This document shows, one piece after another, positions 15,761-24,628 of a stretch of DNA of 64,000 nt (its first letter is position 1; each line of letters begins with the position of its first letter). Below the pieces are notes generated by a model. That model did not search any database. It was not told the DNA's origin and saw nothing but the letters and a program-made list of their open reading frames with translations. The position numbers and the translations under genes are program-made. The stretch comes from Aequorivita iocasae. Lineage in GTDB: Bacteria; Bacteroidota; Bacteroidia; Flavobacteriales; Flavobacteriaceae. The stretch covers positions 2,108,001 to 2,172,000 of the forward strand of contig NZ_CP068439.1 in NCBI RefSeq assembly GCF_016757735.1, read 5' to 3'.

Positions 15761-16966
15761 ATGAAAAATCAAGACCTTTTGGCAATTGCCAAAGAATTCG
15801 GAAGCCCTGTTTATGTTTATGACGCCGCTAAAATAGAAAAGCAGTATAAACGTTTGACCAGCGCTTTTGATAAGGTGGATAGTTTAAGAATAAATTATGC
15901 AGTAAAGGCACTTTCCAATATCTCCGTGTTGAAATTGCTCATTAATATGGGAAGTGGTTTGGACACCGTTTCCATACAGGAAGTAATGCTAGGCTTGGAA
16001 GCTGGGGCAAAGCCTGAGGATATAATTTACACTCCCAACGGAATTTCATTGGAAGAAATTGAAAAAGCCGCAAAACTTGGCGTGCAGATAAATATTGATA
16101 ACCTCTCCATTTTGGAGCAGTTCGGTACCAAGCATCCCAAAACTCCAGTTTGTATTCGCATAAATCCACACGTTATGGCGGGAGGGAACGCAAATATCTC
16201 TGTGGGGCACATTGATAGTAAGTTCGGGATTTCGATTCACCAAATGCCTTTGCTGAAGAGAATTGTGGAAAATACCGGAATGAACATTAATGGTATCCAT
16301 ATGCACACGGGAAGTGATATTTTGGACATCGACGTTTTTCTTTATGCTTCAGAAATACTCTTCAATGCTGCGGAAAATTTTGATAATCTGGAATTTATTG
16401 ACTTTGGAAGCGGCTTTAAAGTTCCCTATAAAGAAGGCGATATTGAAACAAATGTTGAGGAATTGGGAAAAAAACTAAGTAAAAGATTCAACGAATTTTG
16501 TAAAAAATACGGTAAAAAATTAACCTTGGCTTTTGAGCCCGGCAAGTTTTTGGTAAGCGAAGCTGGGCAGTTTTTAGTGAAAGTGAATGTTATAAAACAA
16601 ACTACTTCTACTGTGTTTGCCCAGGTGGACAGTGGATTCAATCATTTAATCCGCCCGATGCTGTATGGTTCACAGCATGAAATTTCAAACATTTCGCGAC
16701 CTCATGGCAGGGATCGTTTTTACACTGTAACGGGCTACATCTGTGAAACAGATACGTTTGCAAACAATAGAAGAATTCCCGAGGTTCACGAAGGTGATAT
16801 CCTTTCTTTCCACAACGCTGGGGCGTATTGCTTTACTATGGCGAGCAACTACAATTCGCGCTATAGACCGGCGGAAGTGCTTTGGTATAAAGGGAAGGCG
16901 CATTTAATCCGTAAAAGGGAAACATTTGAGGATATTCTGAAAAATCAAATAGCTATTGATTTGTAG
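15761..16966 (+). CDS. lysA: Diaminopimelate decarboxylase
   Basis: LysA is a PLP enzyme that makes L-lysine from meso-diaminopimelate in the last step of the pathway. The 401-residue protein shows the alanine-racemase-like barrel with the PLP lysine in YAVKALSN (K49), HMHTGSD, the glycine loop FGSGFKVPY and EPGKFLVSEAGQF. The C-terminal beta domain carries the active-site Cys in TGYICETDTF and ends with HNAGAYCFTMASNYNSR. This is a complete LysA set. It is monocistronic, divergent from sucC. Confidence 0.95.
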   Translation: MKNQDLLAIAKEFGSPVYVYDAAKIEKQYKRLTSAFDKVDSLRINYAVKALSNISVLKLLINMGSGLDTVSIQEVMLGLEAGAKPEDIIYTPNGISLEEIEKAAKLGVQINIDNLSILEQFGTKHPKTPVCIRINPHVMAGGNANISVGHIDSKFGISIHQMPLLKRIVENTGMNINGIHMHTGSDILDIDVFLYASEILFNAAENFDNLEFIDFGSGFKVPYKEGDIETNVEELGKKLSKRFNEFCKKYGKKLTLAFEPGKFLVSEAGQFLVKVNVIKQTTSTVFAQVDSGFNHLIRPMLYGSQHEISNISRPHGRDRFYTVTGYICETDTFANNRRIPEVHEGDILSFHNAGAYCFTMASNYNSRYRPAEVLWYKGKAHLIRKRETFEDILKNQIAIDL

Positions 16967-17085
16967 TGATGATTCGAATTTGTTTTTTGAATTTTAATCA
17001 AAAACGTTAATTTTTTACAGAAATTTTAAAAATTTACGTTTTTAAAATAAACAATCATAAAAAGTGTATTTGTCAATTATAATAC

Positions 17086-17093
17086 TATCTTTG
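17086..17093 (+). promoter_or_regulatory. Candidate promoter for the cold-shock gene
   Basis: TATCTTTG about 31 bp before the csp ATG. A TTTG lies at 17069-17072 but the 13-bp spacing is shorter than the usual 17-23. The 158-bp intergenic region is very AT-rich. No long structured leader is evident if this element is used. Confidence 0.45.
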
Positions 17094-17124
17094 CCACTTA
17101 TTATAAATATTTTAATTAAATACA

Positions 17125-17316
17125 ATGAACAAAGGAACAGTAAAATTCTTCAACGACACCAAAGGTTTTGGTTTTATCACTGAAGAAGGAACCAACAAAG
17201 AACATTTTGTACACATTTCAGGCCTAATCGACGAAGTTCGCGAAGGTGACGAAGTAGAATTTGATCTTCAAGAAGGCAAAAAAGGATTGAACGCGGTAAA
17301 CGTAAAAGTGATTTAA
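17125..17316 (+). CDS. Cold-shock domain protein
   Basis: The 63-residue protein is a single cold-shock domain. It starts MNKGTVKFFNDTKGFGFITE, covering the RNP1 motif KGFGFI, and has HFVHISGL as RNP2. It ends KKGLNAVNVKVI. Such proteins bind single-stranded RNA and DNA and act as RNA chaperones in cold or stationary-phase cells. Only one copy is seen here. A strong terminator follows, so it is its own transcription unit. Confidence 0.95.
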   Translation: MNKGTVKFFNDTKGFGFITEEGTNKEHFVHISGLIDEVREGDEVEFDLQEGKKGLNAVNVKVI

Positions 17317-17339
17317 TACACACAATTTTTTTAAGACAA

Positions 17340-17368
17340 AGCCTCCCATTTTGGGAGGCTTTTTTTTT
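17340..17368 (+). terminator. Strong terminator after the cold-shock gene
   Basis: AGCCTCCCA (17340-17348) and TGGGAGGCT (17352-17360) with a 3-nt loop and about nine T. Confidence 0.92.
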
Positions 17369-17474
17369 GGATTGTGTTTGGCTCAAAGATTTTTTTTATT
17401 TTTTTTGATGACATGTATATGGTTTACACGATTTTAGTATACATTTATACAACTAACTAAACCAAGTTTCAACA

Positions 17475-20400
17475 ATGAAAAGATCAACACTACTCTTGAT
17501 GGTGTTGTGCATAGTGACTATTCAGCTATCTGCACAACAGAAAAAACCACAAAAAGAAAAAGAAAACCAAAGGATAGCTGCTGAGCCGTCATCCATTTCA
17601 CTAGAAAATCTTATCAAACAGCCCAGTTCTGTATATGTTATCACAAAGCAGCATGTGAGCAGTATCAGTGGTATTCGCCACGTATATATAAGGCAAGCTA
17701 TTAACGGTTTGGAAGTTTATGGAACCGAATCCAGCGTGCACATTGACAAAAACGGAAAGGTTTTAATGGAACACAATAAGTTCTTAAAAGACGTACAAGT
17801 AACTGTTAAGAGTAGTTCGCAAGGAATTTCAGCTAGACAGGCAGTAACTTCTGTTGCAAGCCAAATGGGTTACACAATTACAAATCTTCAAGAAGTAAAA
17901 AGCATTGGAGGTAAAAATAAAGCTACTGTCTTTAATAAAGCAGGCATATCTTCAGAGGAAATTCCTGCCAAATTAATGTATTATTATCGGGAAGGTATTG
18001 GAACCTATTTGGTATGGGAGCTCTCCGTAGCCGAAAAAAATTCTTCAGATTGGTGGAATTTTCGCGTAGATGCTTCAACCGGGAAAATAATAGACAAAGA
18101 TAATTGGACAATTTCCTGTAATATTTTGGGAGATCACGAAGACCATGTCCATACTTCTGCTACGCCGTCGGCCCCATTCATTGGCCCAATGAATGAGCCA
18201 GTAGAAAATAATGCTATTGTTTCAGAAAGTTTTGCGCCTCCCGCAGCAAGTTATAGAGTGTACGCAATGCCCGTAGAAAACCCAAATTACGGAACCCGTA
18301 CATTGGTAACAAATCCGGAGAATTTAACGGCCTCACCTTTTGGCTGGCACGATACTAATGGAGATGACACCCCAGAATTTACCAACACCCGCGGAAATAA
18401 TGTGGATGCGTATGATGATGATAACGCAAATAATAATCCAGACGGTAAATATGCTTTTAGCCCTGGGGGAAATTTGATTTTTGATTTTCCGCTAAACACT
18501 ACTTATAGTGCGGGTGACCAATCCGAAAATGCCGCAATCACTAACTTGTTTTATTGGACAAACATTATACACGATGTAACGTATCAATATGGTTTTGATG
18601 AAGCTAGCGGAAATTTTCAACAGAATAATTACGGAAACGGTGGGTTGGGAAATGATCCTGTAAACGCTGAAGCCCAAGATGGATCTGGAACTTGTAATGC
18701 TAATTTTGGAACTCCTGCAGACGGATCTAGACCACGTATGCAAATGTATGTTTGTAATTCTCGGGATGGTGATTTGGATAATATGGTAATTATCCATGAA
18801 TACGGTCATGGAATTTCAAATAGGTTGAGCACATTAGGTGGAGCAGAGCAAATGGGAGAAGGTTGGAGCGATTATTATGGCTTAATGCTTACAATGGAAA
18901 GTGGGGATGCTGGACCGGATTCGCGAGGTGTTGGAACTTGGTTGATTGGCGAGGGCCCTGGCGGACCAGGGATAAGAACTTGGCCATACAGTACTGATTT
19001 TGGAGTAAACCCACATACCTACGATGATATTAAGACTGAAGTAGCGCCACACGGGGTTGGCTCCGTTTGGGCAGAAATGTTGTGGGAAATGACATGGGAG
19101 CTTATAGCTATCCATGGATTTGATACAGATTTTTATAATGGTAACGGGGGAAATAACATTTCTTTGGCGTTGGTTACCGAAGGCTTAAAATTACAACCAA
19201 GCCAACCTGGTTTTGTAGATGGCCGTGACGCTATTTTAGCTGCAGATATGGCAATGTACGGGGGGGCTAATCAGTGCGCTATTTGGGAAGCTTTTGCAAG
19301 AAGAGGTCTCGGCTATAGTGCCATTCAAGGTTCTTCGGGAAGTAAAACTGATGGGACAGAAGCTTTTGATTTACCGCCATCTTTTTCAAGTTTGGATGTT
19401 ATTGATGAAGTATGCCTTTCTGATGGAATTCAAACAGGCCTTTCAGGCGGTAATCCAACTGGGGGTGTTTATAGTGGTTCCGGGGTAACCGATGATGGCA
19501 ATGGAATGACTTTTACTTTCGATCCAAGTGTTGGTGGCCCAGGTTTGGTAACCGTAACGTATATAGTGAACGATTTCTGTACTGGAGCACCAACTACTTT
19601 AACAGACGATATCAATGTAACCAACGACCCCCCGGAAATTATATGTATGGGCTCTGGAACTATCCCAATGAACGGAACTCAAACAAGCACTCCCGGAGCG
19701 CCGATTCCTGATAATAATCCTACTGGTGTTACTGTGAATATGAATGTCACTGAAAATGTAACCATTACAGATTTGGATGTAAATCTCAATATATCCCATA
19801 CTTGGGTTGGTGACGTAATTGTTACAATAAAATCACCATCGGGAACCATGGCTACAATAATTGATAGGCCTGGAAGAACAACAAGTGGATTTGGGTGTTC
19901 CGGAGATAATATTGTTGCTGTTTTAGATGATGAAGCTGCCACTGCTGTGGAAAATGAATGTGCAGGATCAGTGCCTACAATAAACGGTTCTTTCATTCCA
20001 AACAACCCCCTGTCAGTATTTGATGGGGAAAGCACTATGGGGTTATGGGAGCTTACGGTTTCTGACGTTGTGAGCCCAGATGCTGGTACAATAAACAGTT
20101 GGGGTATAGATTACGATTATGAAGTAACTGCGCCAGTATTGGACGTTACTCTTGACGGAAGCGGAAATGCCACGGTAAATGCAGAAGATTTGCTTTTTAG
20201 TGTTAGTGTAGATTGCGGAGGTTATACAGTACTTGCTGGAAGCCCATTAGCCCCCACGGTGAGTTTTACCTGTTCTGACACAGGTTTGAATACAGTGGCT
20301 GTTGAGGTAACAAATGACAACGGTGCAACGTCAACCTGTTCTGCCTTAGTAAATGTTATTGGCGGCGGAGGCGGCGGAGGCCCCTTTACTTGCCCTGGCA

Positions 20401-23400
20401 ATATTACCCAAGACAACGATCCGGGCATTTGCGGTGCAGTTGTAACCTATACTGTTCAATCACCTTCCGGTTGTGGGGGGGCAACTCCTATAACCTTTAC
20501 ATATACAGGTGCTCCAGAAGTATTTATAGTGCCAGCCGGCGTAACCGAAATTACCGTTGAAAATTGGGGCGCCTCAGGTGCCGATGGAGATGGTTCCGGT
20601 GCGGGTATTGGTGGATTGGGAGGTTATGCCTCTGGCGTACTTTCTGTAACCCCAGGCGACGTTATTAATATTTTCGTAGGTGGCCAAGATGGTTATAATG
20701 GCGGAGGCATGGTTCCAGGTTCTACTGCAGGAAATGGCGGTGGCGCTTCAGATATACGCATTAACGGAGTTACATTAGCAGACAGGGTGCTTGTTGCTGC
20801 CGGTGGCGGTGGCGGCGGTAGTACTGGATGTGTAGCAGATTGGATGGGCGGTAATGGCGGCAATGGTGGTGCTGGCGATCCAGGAATTAAAGGAGTTGAT
20901 AGTCCAAATGGGGGCGGTGGTTTTGGAGGCAGTCTTCAAACTGGTGGAGCTCCAGGAATTGGATGTGCAGGATTTTTAGGTGGCCCAGGTGGCGATGATG
21001 GTACGGGGGGAGTTGGACAAAGCTGTTGCTGCGCAACAATACCAAATGGTGGTGGCGGTGGCGGTGGCTATAATGTTGGCGGCGGCGGCGGCGGTGGTTC
21101 TGCGGGAACAACTGGATGTTCGGGTAATGACAAAGGTGGCGGCGGCGGCGGCGGTGGCGGCCTTTCCTATATTGGAGGTGTTACTAACGGTTCTATTAAT
21201 AATGGAGTTAATTCTGGCAACGGAATGATTGTTATATCATACATTAATACTGGAACCGTCACACAAACAGCAGGTCTTGCTAGTGGTGATATCTTTCCGG
21301 TAGGAACAACTACCAATACTTTTGAGTATGACGATGGTGTAAACCCAGTACAAACCTGTTCTTTTGATGTAACTATTAATGACACCGAAGCTCCAGCGGC
21401 AGTTTGCCAAAACATCACCGTTCAGCTGGATGCTTCTGGAAATGCTTCAATAATTCCTGCCGATGTTGATGGCGGAAGTACTGATAATTGTGGAATCGCT
21501 TCCTTAAGTGTTTCTCCAAGTACTTTCACTTGCGCAAATGTAGGTGCAAACAATGTTACCTTTACTGTAACTGATGTCAATGGAAACTCAAATACCTGTA
21601 CCGCAGTAGTTACTGTGGAAGACAATGTAGCTCCAGCGGCAGTTTGCCAAAACATCACCGTTCAGTTGGATGCTTCTGGAAATGCTTCAATAACTCCTGC
21701 CGATGTTGATGGCGGAAGTACTGATAATTGTGGAATCGCTTCCTTAAGTGTTTCTCCAAGTACTTTCACTTGCGCAAATGTAGGTGCAAACAATGTTACC
21801 TTTACTGTAACTGATGTCAATGGAAACTCAAGTACCTGCACCGCAGTAGTTACTGTGGAAGACAATGTAGCTCCAGCGGCAGTTTGCCAAAACATAACCG
21901 TTCAGTTGGATGCTACTGGAAATGTTTCCATTACTGCTGGTGATGTTGATGGAGGCAGTACCGATGCCTGTGGAATTGCAAGTACTTCAATTGATATTAC
22001 AGATTTCACTTGTGCAGATATTGGTCCTAATAACGTGACCTTAACGGTAACTGATGTAAATGGAAACTCAAGCACTTGCGTAGCTGTGGTAACTGTGGAA
22101 GATGACCTCCCACCAACAATAGTTTGTCCTGAAAATATTACTGCAAATACAGATTTGGGAATGTGTAGTGCAGTTGTAAGCTTTCCAATGGCATTAGGTC
22201 AGGATAATTGTAGTGTTACTGTTTCCCAAACAGGTGGTCTTGCAAGTGGAAGTGCTTTTCCGGTAGGGGTTAATACAGTTGAGTTTACTGCAACAGACGG
22301 TAGCGGAAATACAGCAGTTTGTAGCTTTACCATTACGGTTGTTGATAATGAAGTGCCAACCATGGTTTGCCAAAACATTACAATTCAATTGGACGCGTCA
22401 GGAAATGCATCAATAACTGCAGCCGATGTTGATGGAGGATCTACTGATAATTGTGGAATTGCAAGTATATCAGTTAGCCCGAGTACTTTTGATTGTAGCG
22501 ATGTGGGCGATAACCCGGTAGTATTAACCGTTACAGACGTTAATGGAAATTCCAATACCTGTACAGCAATCGTAACTGTAGAGGATATTACTCCTCCTGT
22601 AGCAGTTTGCCAAAACATTACAGTTGAATTGGATCCCGTTACCGGAACTGTAACTATTGCTGGAACAGATATTGACGGTGGAAGTACGGATGCCTGTGGA
22701 ATAGATACTTATAATTTGGATATTGATACTTTTGATTGTTCAAACATTGGCGATAACACAGTGGTACTTACAGTAACAGATGTTAATGGAAACATTAGTA
22801 CCTGTACGGCTATCGTAACTGTTGAAGATAACACCAATCCAGAGCTTGTCTGTCAAGACTTTACGCTGGAACTTGGGGCTGATGGAACAGCTACGCTAGA
22901 TCCAAACGATGTAATAGCAAGTAATACTGATAATTGCGTAATTGCAACTGTGGCAGTAGATATTACTGAATTTAGCTGTGCCGATATTGGCACCCCTGTA
23001 ACGGTTCAGGTATTTACAAGTGATGTAAATGGAAACTTAAGCACTTGCACTGCAGTGGTTACGGTTGTGGACTTATTGGCGCCAGTACTTACTTGTCCTA
23101 CAGATCAAACGGTTGATCCGGGAGCTGGTAATTTATTTTACATTGTTCCAGATTATTTCGCAACCGGAGAAGCAACAGCAATTGACAACTGTACTGACCC
23201 CGTTACTTCAACTACACAAGATCCTGCAGCAGGCACACCTTTATCTGATGGTGTTTATACCATTACACTAACTGCGGAAGATGAATACGGAAATGTATCT
23301 ACTTGTACATTTGAGCTAACCGTTGAAAGTGTCTTGGGCGCTGGCGACAACAATGCTAATATTGGAAGTTTAGAAATGTATCCAAATCCAGCCCAGCATA

Positions 23401-23603
23401 CCGTAACGATCGGAAATCCACAAAGCCTATCTCTTGAAAAACTAAGTATTTTTGATTTAAGAGGAAGAATGGTAAAATCAATCGATCTTAGAAGTATGGG
23501 AGCCGAGAAAACAATTGATATTTCTGAAATGGCCGCCGCTACGTATCTTGTAATTATTCAAGGTGAAAACGGACAGACTACCAAAAGACTTATCAAGGAA
23601 TAA
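17475..23603 (+). CDS. Giant secreted M36 (fungalysin-type) metalloprotease with P domain, Gly-rich and HYR-like repeats and T9SS tail
   Basis: A 2042-residue secreted protein. A signal peptide (ending near LSAQQ) is followed by an FTP/PepSY-like propeptide. The M36 catalytic domain has HEYGH (H441, E442, H445) and the downstream ligand in GEGWSD (about 462). Next comes a proprotein-convertase-like P domain (about 720-885), then a Gly-rich region with many GGGG runs (about 1010-1255). Six 80-residue repeats start at about 1306, each beginning VCQNITVQLD or similar, with HYR-like modules interspersed. A T9SS type A sorting domain starts near LEMYPNPAQH and ends RLIKE. It should be exported by the type IX system and may be surface-held or released. 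The Gly-rich and repeat regions suggest a sticky or extended stalk. It stands alone with its own terminator. Confidence 0.93.
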   Translation: MKRSTLLLMVLCIVTIQLSAQQKKPQKEKENQRIAAEPSSISLENLIKQPSSVYVITKQHVSSISGIRHVYIRQAINGLEVYGTESSVHIDKNGKVLMEHNKFLKDVQVTVKSSSQGISARQAVTSVASQMGYTITNLQEVKSIGGKNKATVFNKAGISSEEIPAKLMYYYREGIGTYLVWELSVAEKNSSDWWNFRVDASTGKIIDKDNWTISCNILGDHEDHVHTSATPSAPFIGPMNEPVENNAIVSESFAPPAASYRVYAMPVENPNYGTRTLVTNPENLTASPFGWHDTNGDDTPEFTNTRGNNVDAYDDDNANNNPDGKYAFSPGGNLIFDFPLNTTYSAGDQSENAAITNLFYWTNIIHDVTYQYGFDEASGNFQQNNYGNGGLGNDPVNAEAQDGSGTCNANFGTPADGSRPRMQMYVCNSRDGDLDNMVIIHEYGHGISNRLSTLGGAEQMGEGWSDYYGLMLTMESGDAGPDSRGVGTWLIGEGPGGPGIRTWPYSTDFGVNPHTYDDIKTEVAPHGVGSVWAEMLWEMTWELIAIHGFDTDFYNGNGGNNISLALVTEGLKLQPSQPGFVDGRDAILAADMAMYGGANQCAIWEAFARRGLGYSAIQGSSGSKTDGTEAFDLPPSFSSLDVIDEVCLSDGIQTGLSGGNPTGGVYSGSGVTDDGNGMTFTFDPSVGGPGLVTVTYIVNDFCTGAPTTLTDDINVTNDPPEIICMGSGTIPMNGTQTSTPGAPIPDNNPTGVTVNMNVTENVTITDLDVNLNISHTWVGDVIVTIKSPSGTMATIIDRPGRTTSGFGCSGDNIVAVLDDEAATAVENECAGSVPTINGSFIPNNPLSVFDGESTMGLWELTVSDVVSPDAGTINSWGIDYDYEVTAPVLDVTLDGSGNATVNAEDLLFSVSVDCGGYTVLAGSPLAPTVSFTCSDTGLNTVAVEVTNDNGATSTCSALVNVIGGGGGGGPFTCPGNITQDNDPGICGAVVTYTVQSPSGCGGATPITFTYTGAPEVFIVPAGVTEITVENWGASGADGDGSGAGIGGLGGYASGVLSVTPGDVINIFVGGQDGYNGGGMVPGSTAGNGGGASDIRINGVTLADRVLVAAGGGGGGSTGCVADWMGGNGGNGGAGDPGIKGVDSPNGGGGFGGSLQTGGAPGIGCAGFLGGPGGDDGTGGVGQSCCCATIPNGGGGGGGYNVGGGGGGGSAGTTGCSGNDKGGGGGGGGGLSYIGGVTNGSINNGVNSGNGMIVISYINTGTVTQTAGLASGDIFPVGTTTNTFEYDDGVNPVQTCSFDVTINDTEAPAAVCQNITVQLDASGNASIIPADVDGGSTDNCGIASLSVSPSTFTCANVGANNVTFTVTDVNGNSNTCTAVVTVEDNVAPAAVCQNITVQLDASGNASITPADVDGGSTDNCGIASLSVSPSTFTCANVGANNVTFTVTDVNGNSSTCTAVVTVEDNVAPAAVCQNITVQLDATGNVSITAGDVDGGSTDACGIASTSIDITDFTCADIGPNNVTLTVTDVNGNSSTCVAVVTVEDDLPPTIVCPENITANTDLGMCSAVVSFPMALGQDNCSVTVSQTGGLASGSAFPVGVNTVEFTATDGSGNTAVCSFTITVVDNEVPTMVCQNITIQLDASGNASITAADVDGGSTDNCGIASISVSPSTFDCSDVGDNPVVLTVTDVNGNSNTCTAIVTVEDITPPVAVCQNITVELDPVTGTVTIAGTDIDGGSTDACGIDTYNLDIDTFDCSNIGDNTVVLTVTDVNGNISTCTAIVTVEDNTNPELVCQDFTLELGADGTATLDPNDVIASNTDNCVIATVAVDITEFSCADIGTPVTVQVFTSDVNGNLSTCTAVVTVVDLLAPVLTCPTDQTVDPGAGNLFYIVPDYFATGEATAIDNCTDPVTSTTQDPAAGTPLSDGVYTITLTAEDEYGNVSTCTFELTVESVLGAGDNNANIGSLEMYPNPAQHTVTIGNPQSLSLEKLSIFDLRGRMVKSIDLRSMGAEKTIDISEMAAATYLVIIQGENGQTTKRLIKE
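21391..22110 (+). repeat. 240-bp tandem repeats inside the M36 gene
   Basis: Copies begin at 21391, 21631 and 21871. The first two are almost identical at the DNA level; the third has diverged in its second half. More diverged copies of the 80-residue module follow at about 22351, 22591 and 22831. Near identity suggests recent duplication or gene conversion. Confidence 0.9.
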
Positions 23604-23626
23604 ACATTTGGTTTTAATTGAAAAGT

Positions 23627-23661
23627 AAACCCTTCCAAGTTTAGTTGGAAGGGTTTTTTAT
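23627..23661 (+). terminator. Terminator after the M36 protease gene
   Basis: AACCCTTCCAA pairs with TTGGAAGGGTT around a 6-nt loop, followed by a T-run. It lies between two convergent genes. Confidence 0.88.
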
Positions 23662-23686
23662 TTATTAAAAGTTGAAATTAAAAAAT

Positions 23687-24628
23687 TTATAAATTGATTA
23701 TTTCTTTCTTTGCTTTTTCAAATTCGGCAACCATATCCTTAAGTATTTGGGCTGCAGGTTTAATATCGTGAATTAAGCCAGCAATTTGTCCTATTTCCAG
23801 TTCGCCTTCTTCCATATCGCCTTCAAACATTCCGCGTTTGGCACGAGCGCGGCCCAAATGTTTTACAAGGTCTTCCTTAGAAGGGTTTGTGGTGTAAAGT
23901 TGCATTACGCTTTCAAAAAATTTGTTTTTCAGCATCCGTACGGGTGCCAACTCTTTTAAAGTAAGTTGCGTGTCGCCTTCTTTGGCATCGACCACCATTT
24001 GTTTAAATGCCCTATGGGAAGAGGCCTCTTCCGAAGCTACAAAGCGGCTACCCACTTGCACACCATCTGCGCCCAGAACCATTGCTGCGAGCATGCCTCT
24101 ACCGGTTGCTATTCCGCCAGCGCCAATCAACGGAATTTCCAACTGCTCTTTAACCATTGGAATTAATGTGAAAGTTGTGGTTTCCTCACGCCCATTATGG
24201 CCGCCAGCTTCAAAACCTTCGGCAACTACTGCATCAACACCCGCTTCCTGTGCTTTTAAAGCAAATTTTATGCTACTTACAACGTGTACAACAGTAATTC
24301 CGTGCTCTTTAAGTTTTGAAGTATAGGTTTTTGGATTTCCGGCTGAGGTGAAAACAATTTTTACACCCTCTTCAATAATGATATCGATTATTTTATCAAT
24401 ATCTGGGTAGAGCATCGGCACATTTACGCCGAAAGGTTTATCAGTCGCTTTTTTACATTTCAGAATATGCTCGCGAAGAATTTCCGGATACATAGAGCCT
24501 GCGCCCAAAAGCCCCAAGCCCCCGGTATTTGAAACAGCGGAGGCCAAACGCCATCCGCTGTTCCAAATCATTCCAGCTTGGATAATTGGGTATTCAATAT
24601 TAAAAAGTTCGGTAATACGGTTTTGCAC
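23687..24628 (-). CDS. Nitronate monooxygenase / 2-nitropropane dioxygenase family
   Basis: The 313-residue flavoenzyme starts with GTG at 24628, giving MQNRITELFNIEYPIIQAGM, the typical family start. Other signatures are GGLGLLGAGSM, GVNVPMLYP, VVAEGFEAGGHNG (containing the conserved His), PLIGAGGIATGRGMLAAMVL and LGADGVQVGSRF, the FMN-phosphate loop. Members oxidise alkyl nitronates; close relatives include FabK enoyl reductases, and the two cannot be separated with certainty by eye. The start overlaps the stop of the upstream subtilase gene by one base (TAGTG), so translation is probably coupled. Confidence 0.88.
   Translation of the reverse strand: MQNRITELFNIEYPIIQAGMIWNSGWRLASAVSNTGGLGLLGAGSMYPEILREHILKCKKATDKPFGVNVPMLYPDIDKIIDIIIEEGVKIVFTSAGNPKTYTSKLKEHGITVVHVVSSIKFALKAQEAGVDAVVAEGFEAGGHNGREETTTFTLIPMVKEQLEIPLIGAGGIATGRGMLAAMVLGADGVQVGSRFVASEEASSHRAFKQMVVDAKEGDTQLTLKELAPVRMLKNKFFESVMQLYTTNPSKEDLVKHLGRARAKRGMFEGDMEEGELEIGQIAGLIHDIKPAAQILKDMVAEFEKAKKEIINL

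Noticed and set aside
21391-22110. Assembly artefact in the M36 repeats
   Set aside because: The copies keep frame and differ at several sites; similar modules continue in diverged form, so they look like real protein repeats.
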